Source of the DNA: Apus apus
Lineage: Eukaryota > Chordata > Aves > Apodiformes > Apodidae
Reading direction: 5' to 3'
Length of the DNA: 64,000 bases
Assembly (NCBI RefSeq): GCF_020740795.1
Contig: NC_067295.1
Coordinates: forward strand, 2,976,501 to 3,040,500
The position numbers and the translations under genes were made by a program. Under the pieces are notes generated by a model. It saw only the letters and a program-made list of their open reading frames with translations, made no database searches and was not told the DNA's origin. Positions 1-12,400 of this stretch are shown here, in pieces (the stretch's first letter is position 1; each line of letters opens with the position of its first letter).

Positions 1-1363
1 ATCAGAGTAATAACTGCCTCCATTCCCAGCTCAGTGAGCCCTCCAGGGCTACCTGGTGCTTATTGCTTGAGCCTGGAGAGGTAATGATGTTTGGAAAGGA
101 CTCATCCTGTCCCTTTGCGTAGAGATACCAGCCAGGTCAGACCCAGGGTTCTGCTGGCCAGGGAGGGGTTCACGAGTCATACAACAGTGGCACCGTTACC
201 GCAGCGATGCTGGGAAGGCTGTGTCTCACCTGCTCTTTCTATTTTTCTTTTCTTTTGAGTCACTGGTGCCCGGTGATGGCCGGTTTCCCGCTGCCCGCCC
301 CGCGGGGGCGATGGAGCCGGCAGAGCCGGAGCGGTGCCTCTTTGGGGCTGCTTGTTGAAGCGTGTTGGCTGCTGATAGCGAGAGAAAAGGCAGCCTCGGG
401 GGTCCCTCCACCCCCGGTGCTGTAATCCAGCCTTTAGAACTCCTCGCTGTATTCTTTGGGGACTTTTGCTGTGGGCGGGGGGAGCGATTGAGGAGCCCAC
501 GGGATGTCTCTTTTGTTTTTAAAAACTGGATTTTTGAAAGGCTCCCAGCTGGGGGCGGAGGAGGGGAGGGCAGAGCAGACCAATTTTAGGAGCGGGTTGG
601 CTTGGGATTGTGGCTGCAGGCATGTGGGAGCTGGGCTGTGTGGCTGCTCCACTTCCCGTCCCACGCAGGGCTCTGCCGTGGTCCTGTCCCCGGTTCAGCG
701 CCGTGATGCCCTCATCCAGGCTTTGCTCTGAAGGGATACCTAGGGTGTGAGAAGAGAAATGTCTTGTGCTCAATTAAGCAATTAGGTGCTTCCCGGCTCT
801 GAGCTTCATTATCAGCCTTAGTTGGCTTCTGAGCAGCAATCCAGAGTGACCTGTGACCGGGGGGAACCTGCTTAGTCAACTGCACAAGACAAGCATCCAT
901 AATTGCTTTGGTGCAATGATTATTTTCATCACAGCCGTGTTCTTTCTGCAGGAAGCTGGGAACTTCCATCACTGAGGCTCTTATCTGCAAGAACAATTTC
1001 TGAACTTTTGAACCATTTTATTCTGTGTGTTATCCTGGTGGTTTATGACTGTTATCTGTGTGACATGGGACAGGACAACCTTTGCTGTCCGCCAGACTTG
1101 TGTCCAGTGTCGCTCTGTCCTGCCTTACCACATTGTTGAGATCATTCCCTTCATCACCTCTACAGTGAGCTGCTGGTGGTGCCTCCAAGGCCTCCAGCTC
1201 TCCCTTCTGCACCCCCTGGCAGCTCCCCATCTCAGGGCAGGCATGTGCAGGTGGTTTTGTGTGCAGGGAGTTTAGGAACTTCCCACCTTAAGGGTCTTGG
1301 TATGTTTGCCTGAGTTGTAAAGGCACCACCCACATGCACACCCTGAATGGGAGGGTTTGCAGA

Positions 1364-1424
1364 TCACAGAATCTTAGGATGATTTGGGTTGAAAGGGACC
1401 TTTAAATGTCATCTAGTCCAATGT
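1364..1424 (-). mobile_element. CR1 LINE 3' end, minus strand
   Basis: The plus strand reads as the reverse complement of the CR1 tail: CACAGAATC, then GGGTTGAAAGGGACCT, TTTAAATGTCATCTAGTCCAA. About 60 bp survive, a typical 5'-truncated avian CR1. Divergence from the usual tail is visible but modest. Lies in the PEMT intron. Confidence 0.85.
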
Positions 1425-2857
1425 GAGGGTCTTGGGGTACCTGGGGCTGTGGTACCTCTGATGGGAGTGACCCCTGGAGATGCTGAGCGAGGGCAGTGCC
1501 TTTAGCAATGTGCTCAGTTGATGTGAAGTGCTTCACTGATGCCACCCACTGAGTATTGCCTCCTGCATGGATGGACTTCTCTCTTGGAGCTGATGCTTCC
1601 AAGAAAATCCACCCTGGGACGGGATTTTGCACAGGGAAGGGGTTGTTCATCATTGCCTGGTAGTGCCTCTTACCTTTATGGTCAATGATATTTATTTTTG
1701 TGAGCTGGTACCATGAACGAGTGCGGTGTAAACGGCATTGATCTGAGGACCACGTGGCCTTTTGTGCAGAAATTACCAAGTTTGATGCTGGGAACTGAGT
1801 GTGGCCTGAAGGAGCTGCTGGCCCCTCTGAGCCACACTGCCAGCAATCCCTGAGGGCTGTCTGGGAAAAGCCCCAGGCAGCCCCAGCACCTCATGTCCCT
1901 GCTGGCACGGCTGCTGAGCATCTGGGTGAGGAAAACAGGCAGCTGAGATGCAAGGCAAGGGTGGGGAGAAGCTGCCACAGCCCCCATCTGACCTAAATAA
2001 CACACTGATGCTGGCAGAAAAGCAAAGTCATTATTGGCAAAAGAAGCTGTGAAGATGATGAACCAACCAGGCTGACAATTGCTGGTGGTGTCGGCAGGAC
2101 GATTTTAGTGTCGTTTGGGTTGCTTTTGTCAAATGAACAAGATCTTTTGTTGCAGTGTGTGCTGCTGGGCACCACCAGACAGTTTTAGCCCCTTTGCCTC
2201 CTTTTGCTGCAGAGGAACAAAACCTCAGGCGTGGGAGATGGACTGATGTCCCGCATGGTGACTGCAGGACCTTGCAGCAGTGGCTGCTGCCTCCCCAGCC
2301 CCAGCTGCCTGCACCACCGCTGGTCCTCACTGCCTGCCAGACCTTGGCCCAATTCTGCCCCAATTGCATTTGCCAGCCCCAGTTTCCAGGCTAATATTTG
2401 GGATCAGGTGAAGGAAGCACTGCTGGGCTGTTCCCAGCAGTGACCCAGTTTGCTGGACGAGGTCTTTGCCCTTCTCTGTGGGAAAGGGGTTACAAAATAT
2501 GCTCACTGTGGGCCACGGAGAGAGGCCCAGAGACCTAAAAACGTCAGCTTCTCCCTTAGTGCAGTATTTCCAAGTTTGCTTCATGCAGCCTTTGGGGATA
2601 TGTTTTGGTTTGGGCTGTGAGTTGGGTAAGTTCTCTGGTGCTGCAGTCACCATTCTCCAGCTGAATGCATCAGTGCCTGTTAGTGCAAACCTGGCCCCAT
2701 GTCCCTTTGGTGTCCCAGCAAGAGGACCAGTGGCAGATTTCCCTCACTGCCAGTTTCTCACCACAGCCCATGGAATGACATCTCTGTCCCCATGCTTTGG
2801 TACCACTTGGAGTGTTTTTCCAGTTCCGAGTTTATTCATGTGGTTTATGATGTGGTA

Positions 2858-3102
2858 AACTGAAAGAAGGTAGATTCAGACTAGATATAATGGAGCAATT
2901 TTTTATTATGAGGGTGGTGAAACACTGGCCAAGGTTGCCTAGGGAAGCTGGAGATGCCCCATCACTGGAGACATTCAAGGTCATGTTGGAGGGGGCTTTG
3001 AGCAACTAGATCTTGTTGAAGATGTCCCTGCTTATGGCAGGGAAGTTGGACTGGATGATCTTTAAAGGTCCTTTCCATCCCAAACCATTCCATGATTCCC
3101 AC
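2858..3102 (+). mobile_element. CR1 LINE 3' end, plus strand
   Basis: About 245 bp with the standard order of CR1 3'-UTR blocks: GAGGGTGGTGAAACACTGG, a GGTTGCC block, CATCACTGGAGACATTCAAGG, the TTTGAGCAACTAG block, a GGCAGGGAAGTTGGA block, GATGATCTTTAAAGGTCCTT, and a worn ATTCCATGATTCC end. It is 5' truncated, as nearly all avian CR1 copies are. Confidence 0.93.
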
Positions 3103-3521
3103 AAAGCAGTGGCAGCAGCTGAGTCTCTGAGCACTCCTGTCTCTGCTTTGGGGAGGGTGGAGCAGAACAGCCCCCGCTGCCGTGGCCTCCCTGTGCAGAG
3201 CCCTGTGGAAGCCCCACAGCCCCACCACAGTTGCTCCCACCCTGCCAAGAATTGGCCAAATCTGCCTATTTGGCCAGAGCAGATCCGATGGATTAGGGTT
3301 TATTCCCTGCTGGGGTGGCAAGTGGGTGCCTCTAGTGTCACGCTTCATGCTGGCACGTGTGGGGAGATCTCTGGGGAGGCCCCATTTTCCCACTTTCCAT
3401 TTGCCAAAGCTGGGGGCACCCCCCGATGCCGACATCCCTGCAGCTGGCAGCCAGGTATGGGATTAAAGTAGGTCGCAGCCCACCCACCCCTCCCCTCGCC
3501 GGTACAAGGGATGCTCCTCAC

Positions 3522-3756
3522 CATGGCAATCGCTCCGCTCGGCACATCAAACAGTTCCAGGTACTGGGACAAAGTGTGGCTGTAATTGGTGTCCTCTGGG
3601 GTGCCAGGCTGGGCCGCTGCCTTGTCGTGCAGCCAGAAATAAATGCTGTAACCAACGTGATTCAGAGGCACATGGTGAAAGGGACTGGTTTCATGACAGA
3701 TTGTCTGCATGATGAGTTCCCTTAGCGAGGGAGATGGCCGGCACCTTGTCCTCCCT
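3522..3756 (-). other. Exon-like open segment, antisense in PEMT intron
   Basis: On the minus strand this 235-base stretch is open throughout. It is preceded by a pyrimidine-rich acceptor (GCCTCCTCCTCCCTGGCAG) and followed by a consensus-like donor (ATG then GTGAGG). It encodes about 78 residues, including LNHVGYSIYFWLHDK and LSQYLELFDVPSGAIAM, which read more like protein than most spurious frames in this window. I do not recognise a family and see no neighbouring exon. It could equally be a conserved noncoding element or chance. Confidence 0.2.
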
Positions 3757-6304
3757 CTGCCAGGGAGGAGGAGGCTCTCCTGCCTCTGAGGAGCAGTCAC
3801 GGGTGCCGGAATAATTGACGACTTCGTGCTACTTGTCATGGCCCAGCATCATAAATGCTTAAAAGGTTTATTTACCAATTCTGACAACTCCTGTGCACAT
3901 CATGTTTAATGCAAATAGAGAGTGTGTTTAGGAAGATATAAAACATCACTAGAGGGAAAGGCAGTCCATTATCTCGGTGAAAACACCTCCCTCTTTAGCT
4001 GTAAGCCAAACAGCAGGGGACCAAGCAAGACATGCTGATGAGGGTAACTAATGCAGGCCTATCTGACCATGAAAAGGAGGGATGGGATCATCCGGAGCTG
4101 GGGAGTCAGCTTTGCCAAAACAAACCACGTCACATGGTGGTTGCAAAACTTGGAGGTTGATTCTCACTCAACCAGTTCATGCTCTTGAAGTCACCTTTGT
4201 TCTTTTCCTGCTCTGAGGCCAAGTCAGGTCACTAGGATAAGGTGCCTCAAGGATGTAAGACAGCATGATCACAGTTCATCTGGAGTGGGAAGCAGCCTCT
4301 CGACACTGTGTTCCAGCAGTACCTCTCTCTGCTCTCCTGTCTCTTTTCTGGGGGCTGGGATCCAGACAGGTGCCAGCTCAGTGCTGCTCTCCCAGACCTG
4401 CCTCCCCAAGGATCATCAGCATCATTTTGTGATTGCTGTGAGATCCCTTCCTGGTACTGGTGCCCTGTGGAGAGGTCCTGGCCAGATGTGGAGTCAGACC
4501 CCCCCCAGAGCTCTGAAAAGGCATTAGCATCCTCCTCTGCAGGAGCAAAGAGCTCCAGAGCATCCCCAGGGATGTCACATTGTGCTTCAAGAGCAGAGCC
4601 AGGCCAGGATTGCCCAGGCAGATGGGCACATGCTGTCAAGGGAATCACTTCCCACCGAAACCAGGGAGCACCGGTTGCAAGGGTGTGGATTTGGACTTCC
4701 TCACAGGGGACACTTATGTCATTTAAAAATAAATACCAGGAAGGTGGTGCAAAGGGTTGTGCAGCTGCTGCTGCTTCACCTCACAGCCAGATTTGTGTGT
4801 TCCCATCAGTAAGGATTTTAAGCATGGACACATGCTGTTACCTCTCCTGGGGCCATGCTGTGGTTCCTCTGCCTGTGCTTGCCTCCCTGGAAAAGGGAAT
4901 TACCCTGTGATTTCCAGCAGAGTGTAAATCCCCAAGATGCTGTGGTCTTGCTCACTCCCAAGGAAATTGCATTTATTCTGTTTTTTGTTTCCTTGCTTCG
5001 GTACAAAGTGAAGACTAAATGACTTGCTCTGGGGTTCTAAAATCTCCCCAACAGTAGAAAACCTACTAAAGCTCCAAGGAAAACAAAAAATATCATCCAA
5101 GTCCCTAAACAACAGGGTTTAAATATCATCATAGACTTTCTTTGGTGCACATAACTTGCCATCTTGTCTTTGAAGCTTCAAAAGTTGCATTTCCAGCAAC
5201 TTGTCCATTGATCAGGCACGCAGGATTGTCTCTCACAGCTTTCATTTGAGCTACAGAGAAAATCCATGGGTGTGCAGGGCTGGGGGAAGCTGGACATAAG
5301 GGAAAAAAACTATCCCAAGCCCTGTGGGTAATGTCATAGAAGCACTTTCCTATCTGAGGAGCCCTGGCGCAGCTCTCCTGGCCTGGTCCTGGCAGGCGGC
5401 GTGGCCAGAGGTGCAGGAGAGCTGTTATTCCACTTAAATTCCAGCCTCCAGGGTGCTCATTAAAAAAGGGCTCCAAGTTTCCTACCTCATATGTCAGCAA
5501 CATGTGGAGCAGCAGCGCGGGGCTCTGCGGGTGCGTTATCTCACTCTTATTAATGGGCATTTTTTAATCACAGTGTTGTCTCCTTTGTAGTCATAGTTTG
5601 TATCAGAGCTGTTTGAGATGCTGAGCATGCCAAGCCCTGCTCCGGGCAAAGTTCAGGGGGCTGAAGGGAGGGGTCACAATAATTCCACTCACAAAGTGTT
5701 GTTTAGAAGGTCAGATCTGAAATGCCTGAACACGCCCAGAGCTGAGAAGCTGTGTTCGCACTTGAAAATTCCTGTCTCTAGTATTTTCCTTTTGCTGTTC
5801 CAATCCTCCCCTGACTGTCAGGCTTCAGCTGTGAATCACTGCTGGGCACGTGGCTAACACATGAACGCTGCAAAATATTTTGATGGAGGGGAGTGGGGGT
5901 GGCAGCGTGAGATAACCCAGCCAATTGTTCCCAACCCTTCAAGTCCTGTGCCGGGCCATCACAGCCTCCAGCATTTCCAAGGGCATCTTTCCCAGAGCTC
6001 CCAGTCATGATGAAACAAGCAAGGCAAAGCTTTTGATACTGAAGTTCAGTGGAATTGGTACTTGCAGGGGTGAGCAAGGGTTGGCAAGTAGAAATAGTTG
6101 CTCCAGATCAGGTCCTGGCTGCACACAAGGCTTTGGCTCCTTGCTTCTCCAGGTGGGAGGCTGAGTAGATCCAGGTGGGAAAAGGGACCTGATGAAGTGT
6201 CCTCTTCAGGAGTCTCCTCTCCCAAAGCTCCCCATCTCCCAGGAAGAGGGTGGGTGATGTTGGGAACGAGTCACTGCTTTTAACAGCCCTTGTTTCTCCA
6301 ACAG

Positions 6305-6450
6305 CTTCACAGAAGCCATGAAGAGCCAGCCAAAGCTGGGGGGCTTGGACTGCCTCTGGGCGTATTACTTGGGCTTGGCCGTCTTGGCTGTAGGGACCTT
6401 GTTTGTAATCTCCAGCTTCTTAGCACTGGGATTCATCGGGACATTCCTAG
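6305..6450 (+). CDS. PEMT: PEMT exon (membrane helix and GXG motif)
   Basis: Starts with the last base of a split codon (Cys expected) and reads [16 protein letters not shown], followed by a hydrophobic helix ending ALGFIGTFL. The last G begins a split Gly codon. Flanked by CAACAG and GTAAGC. GFIG corresponds to the human AdoMet-binding GXG motif. Confidence 0.95.
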
Positions 6451-9400
6451 GTAAGCAATAAAAGTTCAACAACTTAACCACAAAGTGCATTTAATCGTTG
6501 CAGGGGGCTTTTATTAGGGCAGAGTTTCCTCATCCTTGCCTTCAGGGCTGTTAGATTTGCTCTTGGCTTTGATACCTAACCAAGCTAACACCTCCCCCAG
6601 AGATGGTGCAGTGGTTTGAGTCCCATCACCTTCAGTGTCAAGCCTGAAATTGTGGAAAGCAGCTGATACCTGACAGTCCAAATGTGCTCCAGCAAAGGGA
6701 CTCCAGGTGCAGATCCCAGGAGCAGGTCAGCACTGGGTGCAAGCTGTCCAGCCACCTTGCTCTGAGCCACCACCCACACACCAAGGCAAGATCTCCTTTG
6801 CTTTTCCCTCTGCAATAAACCTGACGTTTGTTGACAGATTCTTTTATCTGCTGCTTATGGCAGAAGGCATTTTCCACTGTGCCTGCTTTCACATTTAGAG
6901 GGTAATTCTATTAGCCTTGTTGACTTTAAAATCATGCCAGTATGTGTGGAATTCATAAAAATAAAATAGAGACAGGAACAATAAATATCTAAGGAAAGGG
7001 GCAGCTCCTGCTGGCTGGAATAATCACAGCCCTGCTCTGACACTGCATTTAGGCTGTGCTTTTCAAAGTGCTTTGCAAACCAAATTCAATTAGTTCCTGC
7101 AGCGTCGGCAGGAAGATGAGAGGGAGGTAATAAGCCTTCCTGGTTTCAAGTGGAGTTGCAAAGAAATGTGTTGAGTTGGCCAAGATCCTGCCACCAGAAA
7201 TAGAACTCAGCACTCCTGAACGTGTGCCCTCACCCTTCATCTGTGCAGCCCTGCTCCTGGCCCCTTGTCACAACCCTGCCCCCCAGTTCCCGGGCACCAG
7301 CACCTTCCAGAATCACCTGCAGCCCCCAGGGATGGTGCTGTGCCCACAGAGACATGGCCAGGGAGAGGAGTCCTCACTAGAAAGAGCTGCTTGAATGCTC
7401 CTGAAGTTCAGCCAGGTCTGGGTTGTTTACGTAAAGCCTGATTCATCCCACCATCCAGGAGGATCCACTGGACTTGAACCACGGGGCAACAGCAAACAAG
7501 TGAGTCAGGCTCAGCGTAAGCACTGAGAGTGGCCCCATTCCCCTCCACTCTGCACGGGCCAGTGACTCCTTTATCCCCCAGGGCTGGGAAGAGGCAGATG
7601 TTAGTGGCCCTTATTGGGCACCTCTGCTCCATCTTCTCTGCTGCCAGAGGCTCTCCTGGCCACCAGTGCACGGGGCAGAGGCTGCACAGCTCCAAGCCTT
7701 GTTTGAGACGCAGCTGGGGCATGATGAGTGCTGGGGCAGAGCTCAGTCAGGGTGGGAGATGCCAAGACCATGTGCTGGTCTGCTAAGGCACATGGAAAAT
7801 AAAGAGGTGATTGGTATCAGCCAACATAGCTTCACTAAGGGCAAGTCATGCCTGACCAATTTGGTGCTTCTCATCTGACCTCAAGAGAAGTTTGAGGGAG
7901 CCTTGTCCTGTGCAGCAAGATGGTTGCACTGATCTCCAGCAAAAAAATGACCCAAATGAAATGGCAAAGTCCTGACAAGGGGCACATTCCTGAGCTGAGA
8001 GCTTGATGGAGGCACAGGAGATGCCCAGGCTGATGCTGGGCAAACTGATGCACAGTCCCTTCCTTTTCACAGGATAGTTATGGTTGGAAAGGACCTCTGA
8101 GATCACCGAGATCACTTCGTACCTGCCTGAACTTAAAAACATCACAGATCCTCTCTGCTGGTCATGTTATTTTAACTGTGTGGGTTTGGGGGCAGGGTTT
8201 ACATTGGAAGAGCTTGTGTCACAGTGGAGCTGCCTAATCCCCCAGCTGCCATGTGCTCCTGTTTGCCAGGAGCCTGCCCAGAGGGTCCCACGGCCCCACC
8301 AGTGCCAGGGGCAGATAAGCCCCTGCCAGCCCCACAGAGCCAGAGCTTTGTGCAAACCTCCAGCACCATTGGGGAGCAGAGTGTTCAGCCCAGAGGCGAG
8401 GGTGGGCAGGGTGTAATGAAGCATTTTGACACATAAGAAATCACAGAAATGGGCTGTGGTGGGGGGTGATGTGTTCTTTCTACCAGAACAATCTCAGAGA
8501 TGTATTGCCAAGTAACTCTGAGAACATATAGTATGAATACCAGGCAATTATCTCACTTTGTGGCCTGTAGTTACAGCCCAAAAGCATTGTCTAATTGGGC
8601 AGGCACTGTTTATCCTTAGAAATAAATGTTTTTGCACCATGTGAGGTCAAAGAAATTACGCTACAATCCAGGTAATAATAATAACCTTGAGTAGTTTGCA
8701 CTCCTGTAATGCCTTTTATCTGGATTTCCAAGCACTTTCTCACCATACATTAATCCTCACCACCCTCCGTGCTCTAAGAAAGACTGATATTATGATCAGT
8801 GCACAATAGCACCAGGAGGGATGGAGGAGACTTGCCCAAGGTCAGGGAACAGGCTGGCAGCAGAGCTGGGAACACAACCCAGGGAGGTGGCAGCTCCTGA
8901 GGCTGATGGACTGTCACTGCTCCTCCTTGATTGATGCTCTCTTGTGCAGTGGACACAAAGCAAAATCCTTGCTGGGCTTCGTGGTCTCACATTTAAGACC
9001 AGCAGAAATCAGAGCTCAACATCTCAGCCCTTCCCCCCCCAGAATGCCACTCACAAGTTGCACAACATCTCCTTGCTTGTCATTTCTTTTCCAGGCTCCT
9101 TGCAAGAGGGTGGAAGGATCACTCAGAGGCAGATAGGAAGCTGGTTGGGTGCTGACAGCTCTGAAAGCTTTCCTCATTACAGATGACAATCACCCCTTAT
9201 CATCATGATGCTGATAATTGAGTGTTTTGTAGGCAGAGGTGCTATTTTCTGAAATTCTGAGAAATTCTCTGAATGATGAGTTAAGGGTGACACTGAATGA
9301 GGGCATTTGATGGTGGCACTCGTGATGATAACATCTCAAAACACCATTACAGGGCACTGAGCTTATTTCCCGATTAAATGGATTTGATCCTGTGCTCTTG

Positions 9401-12400
9401 CTTCCTTGTCAAGTGGCACCAGATGGGCAGTTTTCCATTGAAAAAGCCAGTTGGGACCTGGAGAGCTGCCCTCCTGGGGAGGGACGTGGCTGCCATGACC
9501 TCATTGCAGGGCACAGACCTTCCTCCCGAGCAAAGAGCCTGGGGAAGCTGGTTGACACAGGGTAAACAGCCAACCTAATTGTTGCTATTTTCTTAGCCTG
9601 AAAATCAGCAGCAAAACCCCTTGTTTACCTTCACTTTGCCTCCCTGGCAGGAACGTCCTGGAATGTGCCAAATTCCCACCTTCATGGAGCCTAACCAGAC
9701 ACCTTCTCGTTGCTCTGCAGGTGATTATTTTGGCATCCTGATGGAGGCAAAAGTGACCAGCTTCCCCTTCAGTGTCCTGGATAATCCCATGTACTGGGGC
9801 AGCACAGCTGTCTACCTGGGCTGGTCCCTCATGTGAGTATGTGCCAACTACACCAGTGTGGGGCAAGTGTGAGGTGCTGGGCTGCACCAGGGGCCAAAGA
9901 AACTCTTCGTGATGGAACAGGTTGCCCAAGGAAGCTGTGGCTGCCCCATCCCTGGAAGTGTTCAAGGGCAGGTTGGATGGGGCTTGGAGCAACCTGGTGT
10001 GGTGGGAGGTGTCCCTGCCCATGGCAGGGGATGGGACTGGGTGATCTTTAAGGTCCCTTCCAACCCAAACCAGTCTGGGATTCATATGATCTACGATTCT
10101 TTGGCTGTCAGAAAAAAAAAAAACAACAACAAAAAAATATGGCAGGGAATGATTTCTTGCTTCCTGACTATTTTTGTGCATGCAAAATCTTCAGCATTAA
10201 TTGTAGAAAAATAAATAATGGCCAAGTTCTGAGGAGGGGAAGCATCAGCAAATGCTCTGCAGCTGAATGAGGTCCTTGGCAGGCTCTGCACATGGAAGAA
10301 TCAACAGTCAGGGCCGAATTCACGGCGGTGTCACTCGGCAGGATTAGGGCACTGATACCCAGGATCAGTGTGACCTCTGGAAAAGGCAAAACAAGGCAAG
10401 ACACCCTTTCCCCCCACTGCAGTGTGATAACACTTCCAAAACTCCTCGTGTGATACAACACAGCTTAACAGCCTGTTTAGGAGCAAGTGAATAGGCTGTA
10501 ATTTAGCAGCAAATGAGCAATGTACTCTATTCTGTGTAACAAGTTTTAAGTGGTTTTCATTTAATATCAGATTTTATTTATTTGCCCAGGAGAAAAAAAA
10601 CGCTGCCTGTGTTACACCAGGAGCCTGCAGAGCATTTTGGGCCTTTATCCTGAGTATTTTGCACTAGTGCTCCTGGATGTGACCATCTCTCTTCTACTTG
10701 GTGGACACAATTGAGTGCTTTGCCACTTTCTGGTCACTTTTTCAGCTATGTGTGCAGCACTTTCTGGTCCTTGGTGATAAGTAAAGCTGATGGTTTCTGT
10801 CCTATCTCCACTGAGCTTTGCTGCTCTTCTTCTGCACAAAATTCCCCTGGCACCATCAGAACTGGCTGCCATCCTGGTAGGCCCACAGCACTAAATTGGG
10901 TCTAGACCCCAGAAAATGGTGCACAGCAGCTGGGGTGAGCTCACTGCCAGGCCTGTGGCAGGGGAGCCAGTCCCAGGATCAGCAGCTTGGCAGCCATGGG
11001 GCAGAGCTGGAGCAGGGTGAGGCCCCCCCTGCTGCACCACAGCCAGAGATGCCTGGTACCACCACCCCCACCACAACACAGGCATTTGACCAGGAGGAAT
11101 TATAAGGAAATTTGTATTTGTTTAAGATCAATATCAGACTATTTCCTGGAACCTTTGCAGAACCAGCTGAACCCTCCTGAGCTGTTTCTGTCTCAGAAAT
11201 CCCTTCTTCGTCACCGCGAGACATTAACCTTGCTCCAGGTGCACGTTGCTTGCTCCTCCACCTCAATCCTGGGCAAAAGCAGCTCGAAGCGGCTGGAGAC
11301 AACACTGTGATTGCCTCCTTTTTCTCGTTAAAAAGCTGCCACCATAAAGGGCAGCGAGGCATGACAAATAATTGCTGTTAACAAATTGCTGGAGCTGTGC
11401 AAAGTGGCACCAGGACACCGCCTGCCTGCCCTGAGGAAGCTCTGCACAACTCTTTATGCTCTGTTTTTGACTGTTTCTCTTCCCTGGGGTCTCAGCTCAG
11501 GTTGCTGAGGGGTTTTTTTGGGAGTTCCAGGTCTCTTTTGGGGTCCCAGGGCTTTGGGAAGATGTTATGTGTCTGCCCTCAGAGGCCAGAGCTAAGGTCC
11601 CAGCTCCGTGGCAGTGGGAGGGATGCCACAGGAATGTGTTTGCTGTCTGGTTCTGGTCACACTGAAAACGTGGAGCATACTTGTCCTTCCTTGGTGATGT
11701 ATCATGCTCCATATCGTGGCATCAGAGCCCAAAGGACTGATTCATGTTCATTCTAAGGGCACACACCACAGAACGTAAGCCAGGCCTGGCAGCTCCCCAG
11801 CCCCTGCCTCTGGGCTCCAGCCCATCCGCACGGCCTCGCACGGGGCCACAGCCCCCCTGCTCTCCCTGGCAGGAGAGTGCAGCTTTCCCCAGCTTGACTA
11901 ATGGCAGTTCTGCAGCCAAAAGCCTGCCTGCCTAATACACTGGAGAAGGATCCTTCACCAGTCAAAATCAGGAGCTCCAGGAGGAAGGGGGAAAGCTGGT
12001 GTCCAACACCCCAGACCAGCGAGGCTGGTGGGGAAGGATGTGAGTCCCCACCACTGCCCTTGCAGACAATCCCCAGCCACGGGGAGCTGTGCCCAGGATT
12101 GGGGACAGATGGACTTTCTACCCTAAAAAAGTCCTACCAGGACCACAAAATCCCCCTGGCTGACTCATCACCAACCCTGCAACAGCATGAGCCCAAGAAG
12201 TAGGTCGAGCTTGAAAGAGGAGAGGAGCAATCACCCAAATGCTTCTCATCACCTCAAGCAGCTGAAAGACAAATGGAGCATTAGTTGTTTGGGGACAGCT
12301 TTGTGTAGCTCTGCTAGGGAAGTGTTTTAACTCACAGGCAACAGGCTGTGTAAATCAGAGCTGGTGCTGCAGCCAAATGATGCAATTAGAGGTCTTGCTG

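Larger units (their letters stand above)
1..6304 (+). other. PEMT: PEMT upstream intron sequence
   Basis: This is everything left of the first PEMT exon seen here, and it ends in a good acceptor (TTTCTCCAACAG at the boundary). The human protein needs about 70 more N-terminal residues (the first membrane helices). I found no stretch here encoding them, so those exons probably lie outside the window. The block holds two CR1 pieces and one exon-like minus-strand ORF, listed separately. AT-rich sequence around 3840-4050 could be regulatory, but I see no defined motif. Confidence 0.7.
6451..9720 (+). other. PEMT: PEMT intron
   Basis: Holds two MIR-like SINE remnants, a short CR1 reverse-transcriptase fragment and a CR1 tail on the opposite strand, listed separately. 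Sequence near 8480-8660 is AT-richer and repeat-free and could be a conserved noncoding element. Nothing else is recognised. Confidence 0.7.

Noticed and set aside
1202-1222. Weak CTCF-like match (GCACCCCCTGGCAG)
   Set aside because: One core mismatch in ordinary intron sequence with no supporting context.
3180-3300. GC-rich frames next to the CR1 tail
   Set aside because: No codon bias and overlapping open frames on both strands.
9585-10181. Minus-strand frame of 198 codons
   Set aside because: It is the antisense of a PEMT exon joined to the antisense of a CR1 tail.
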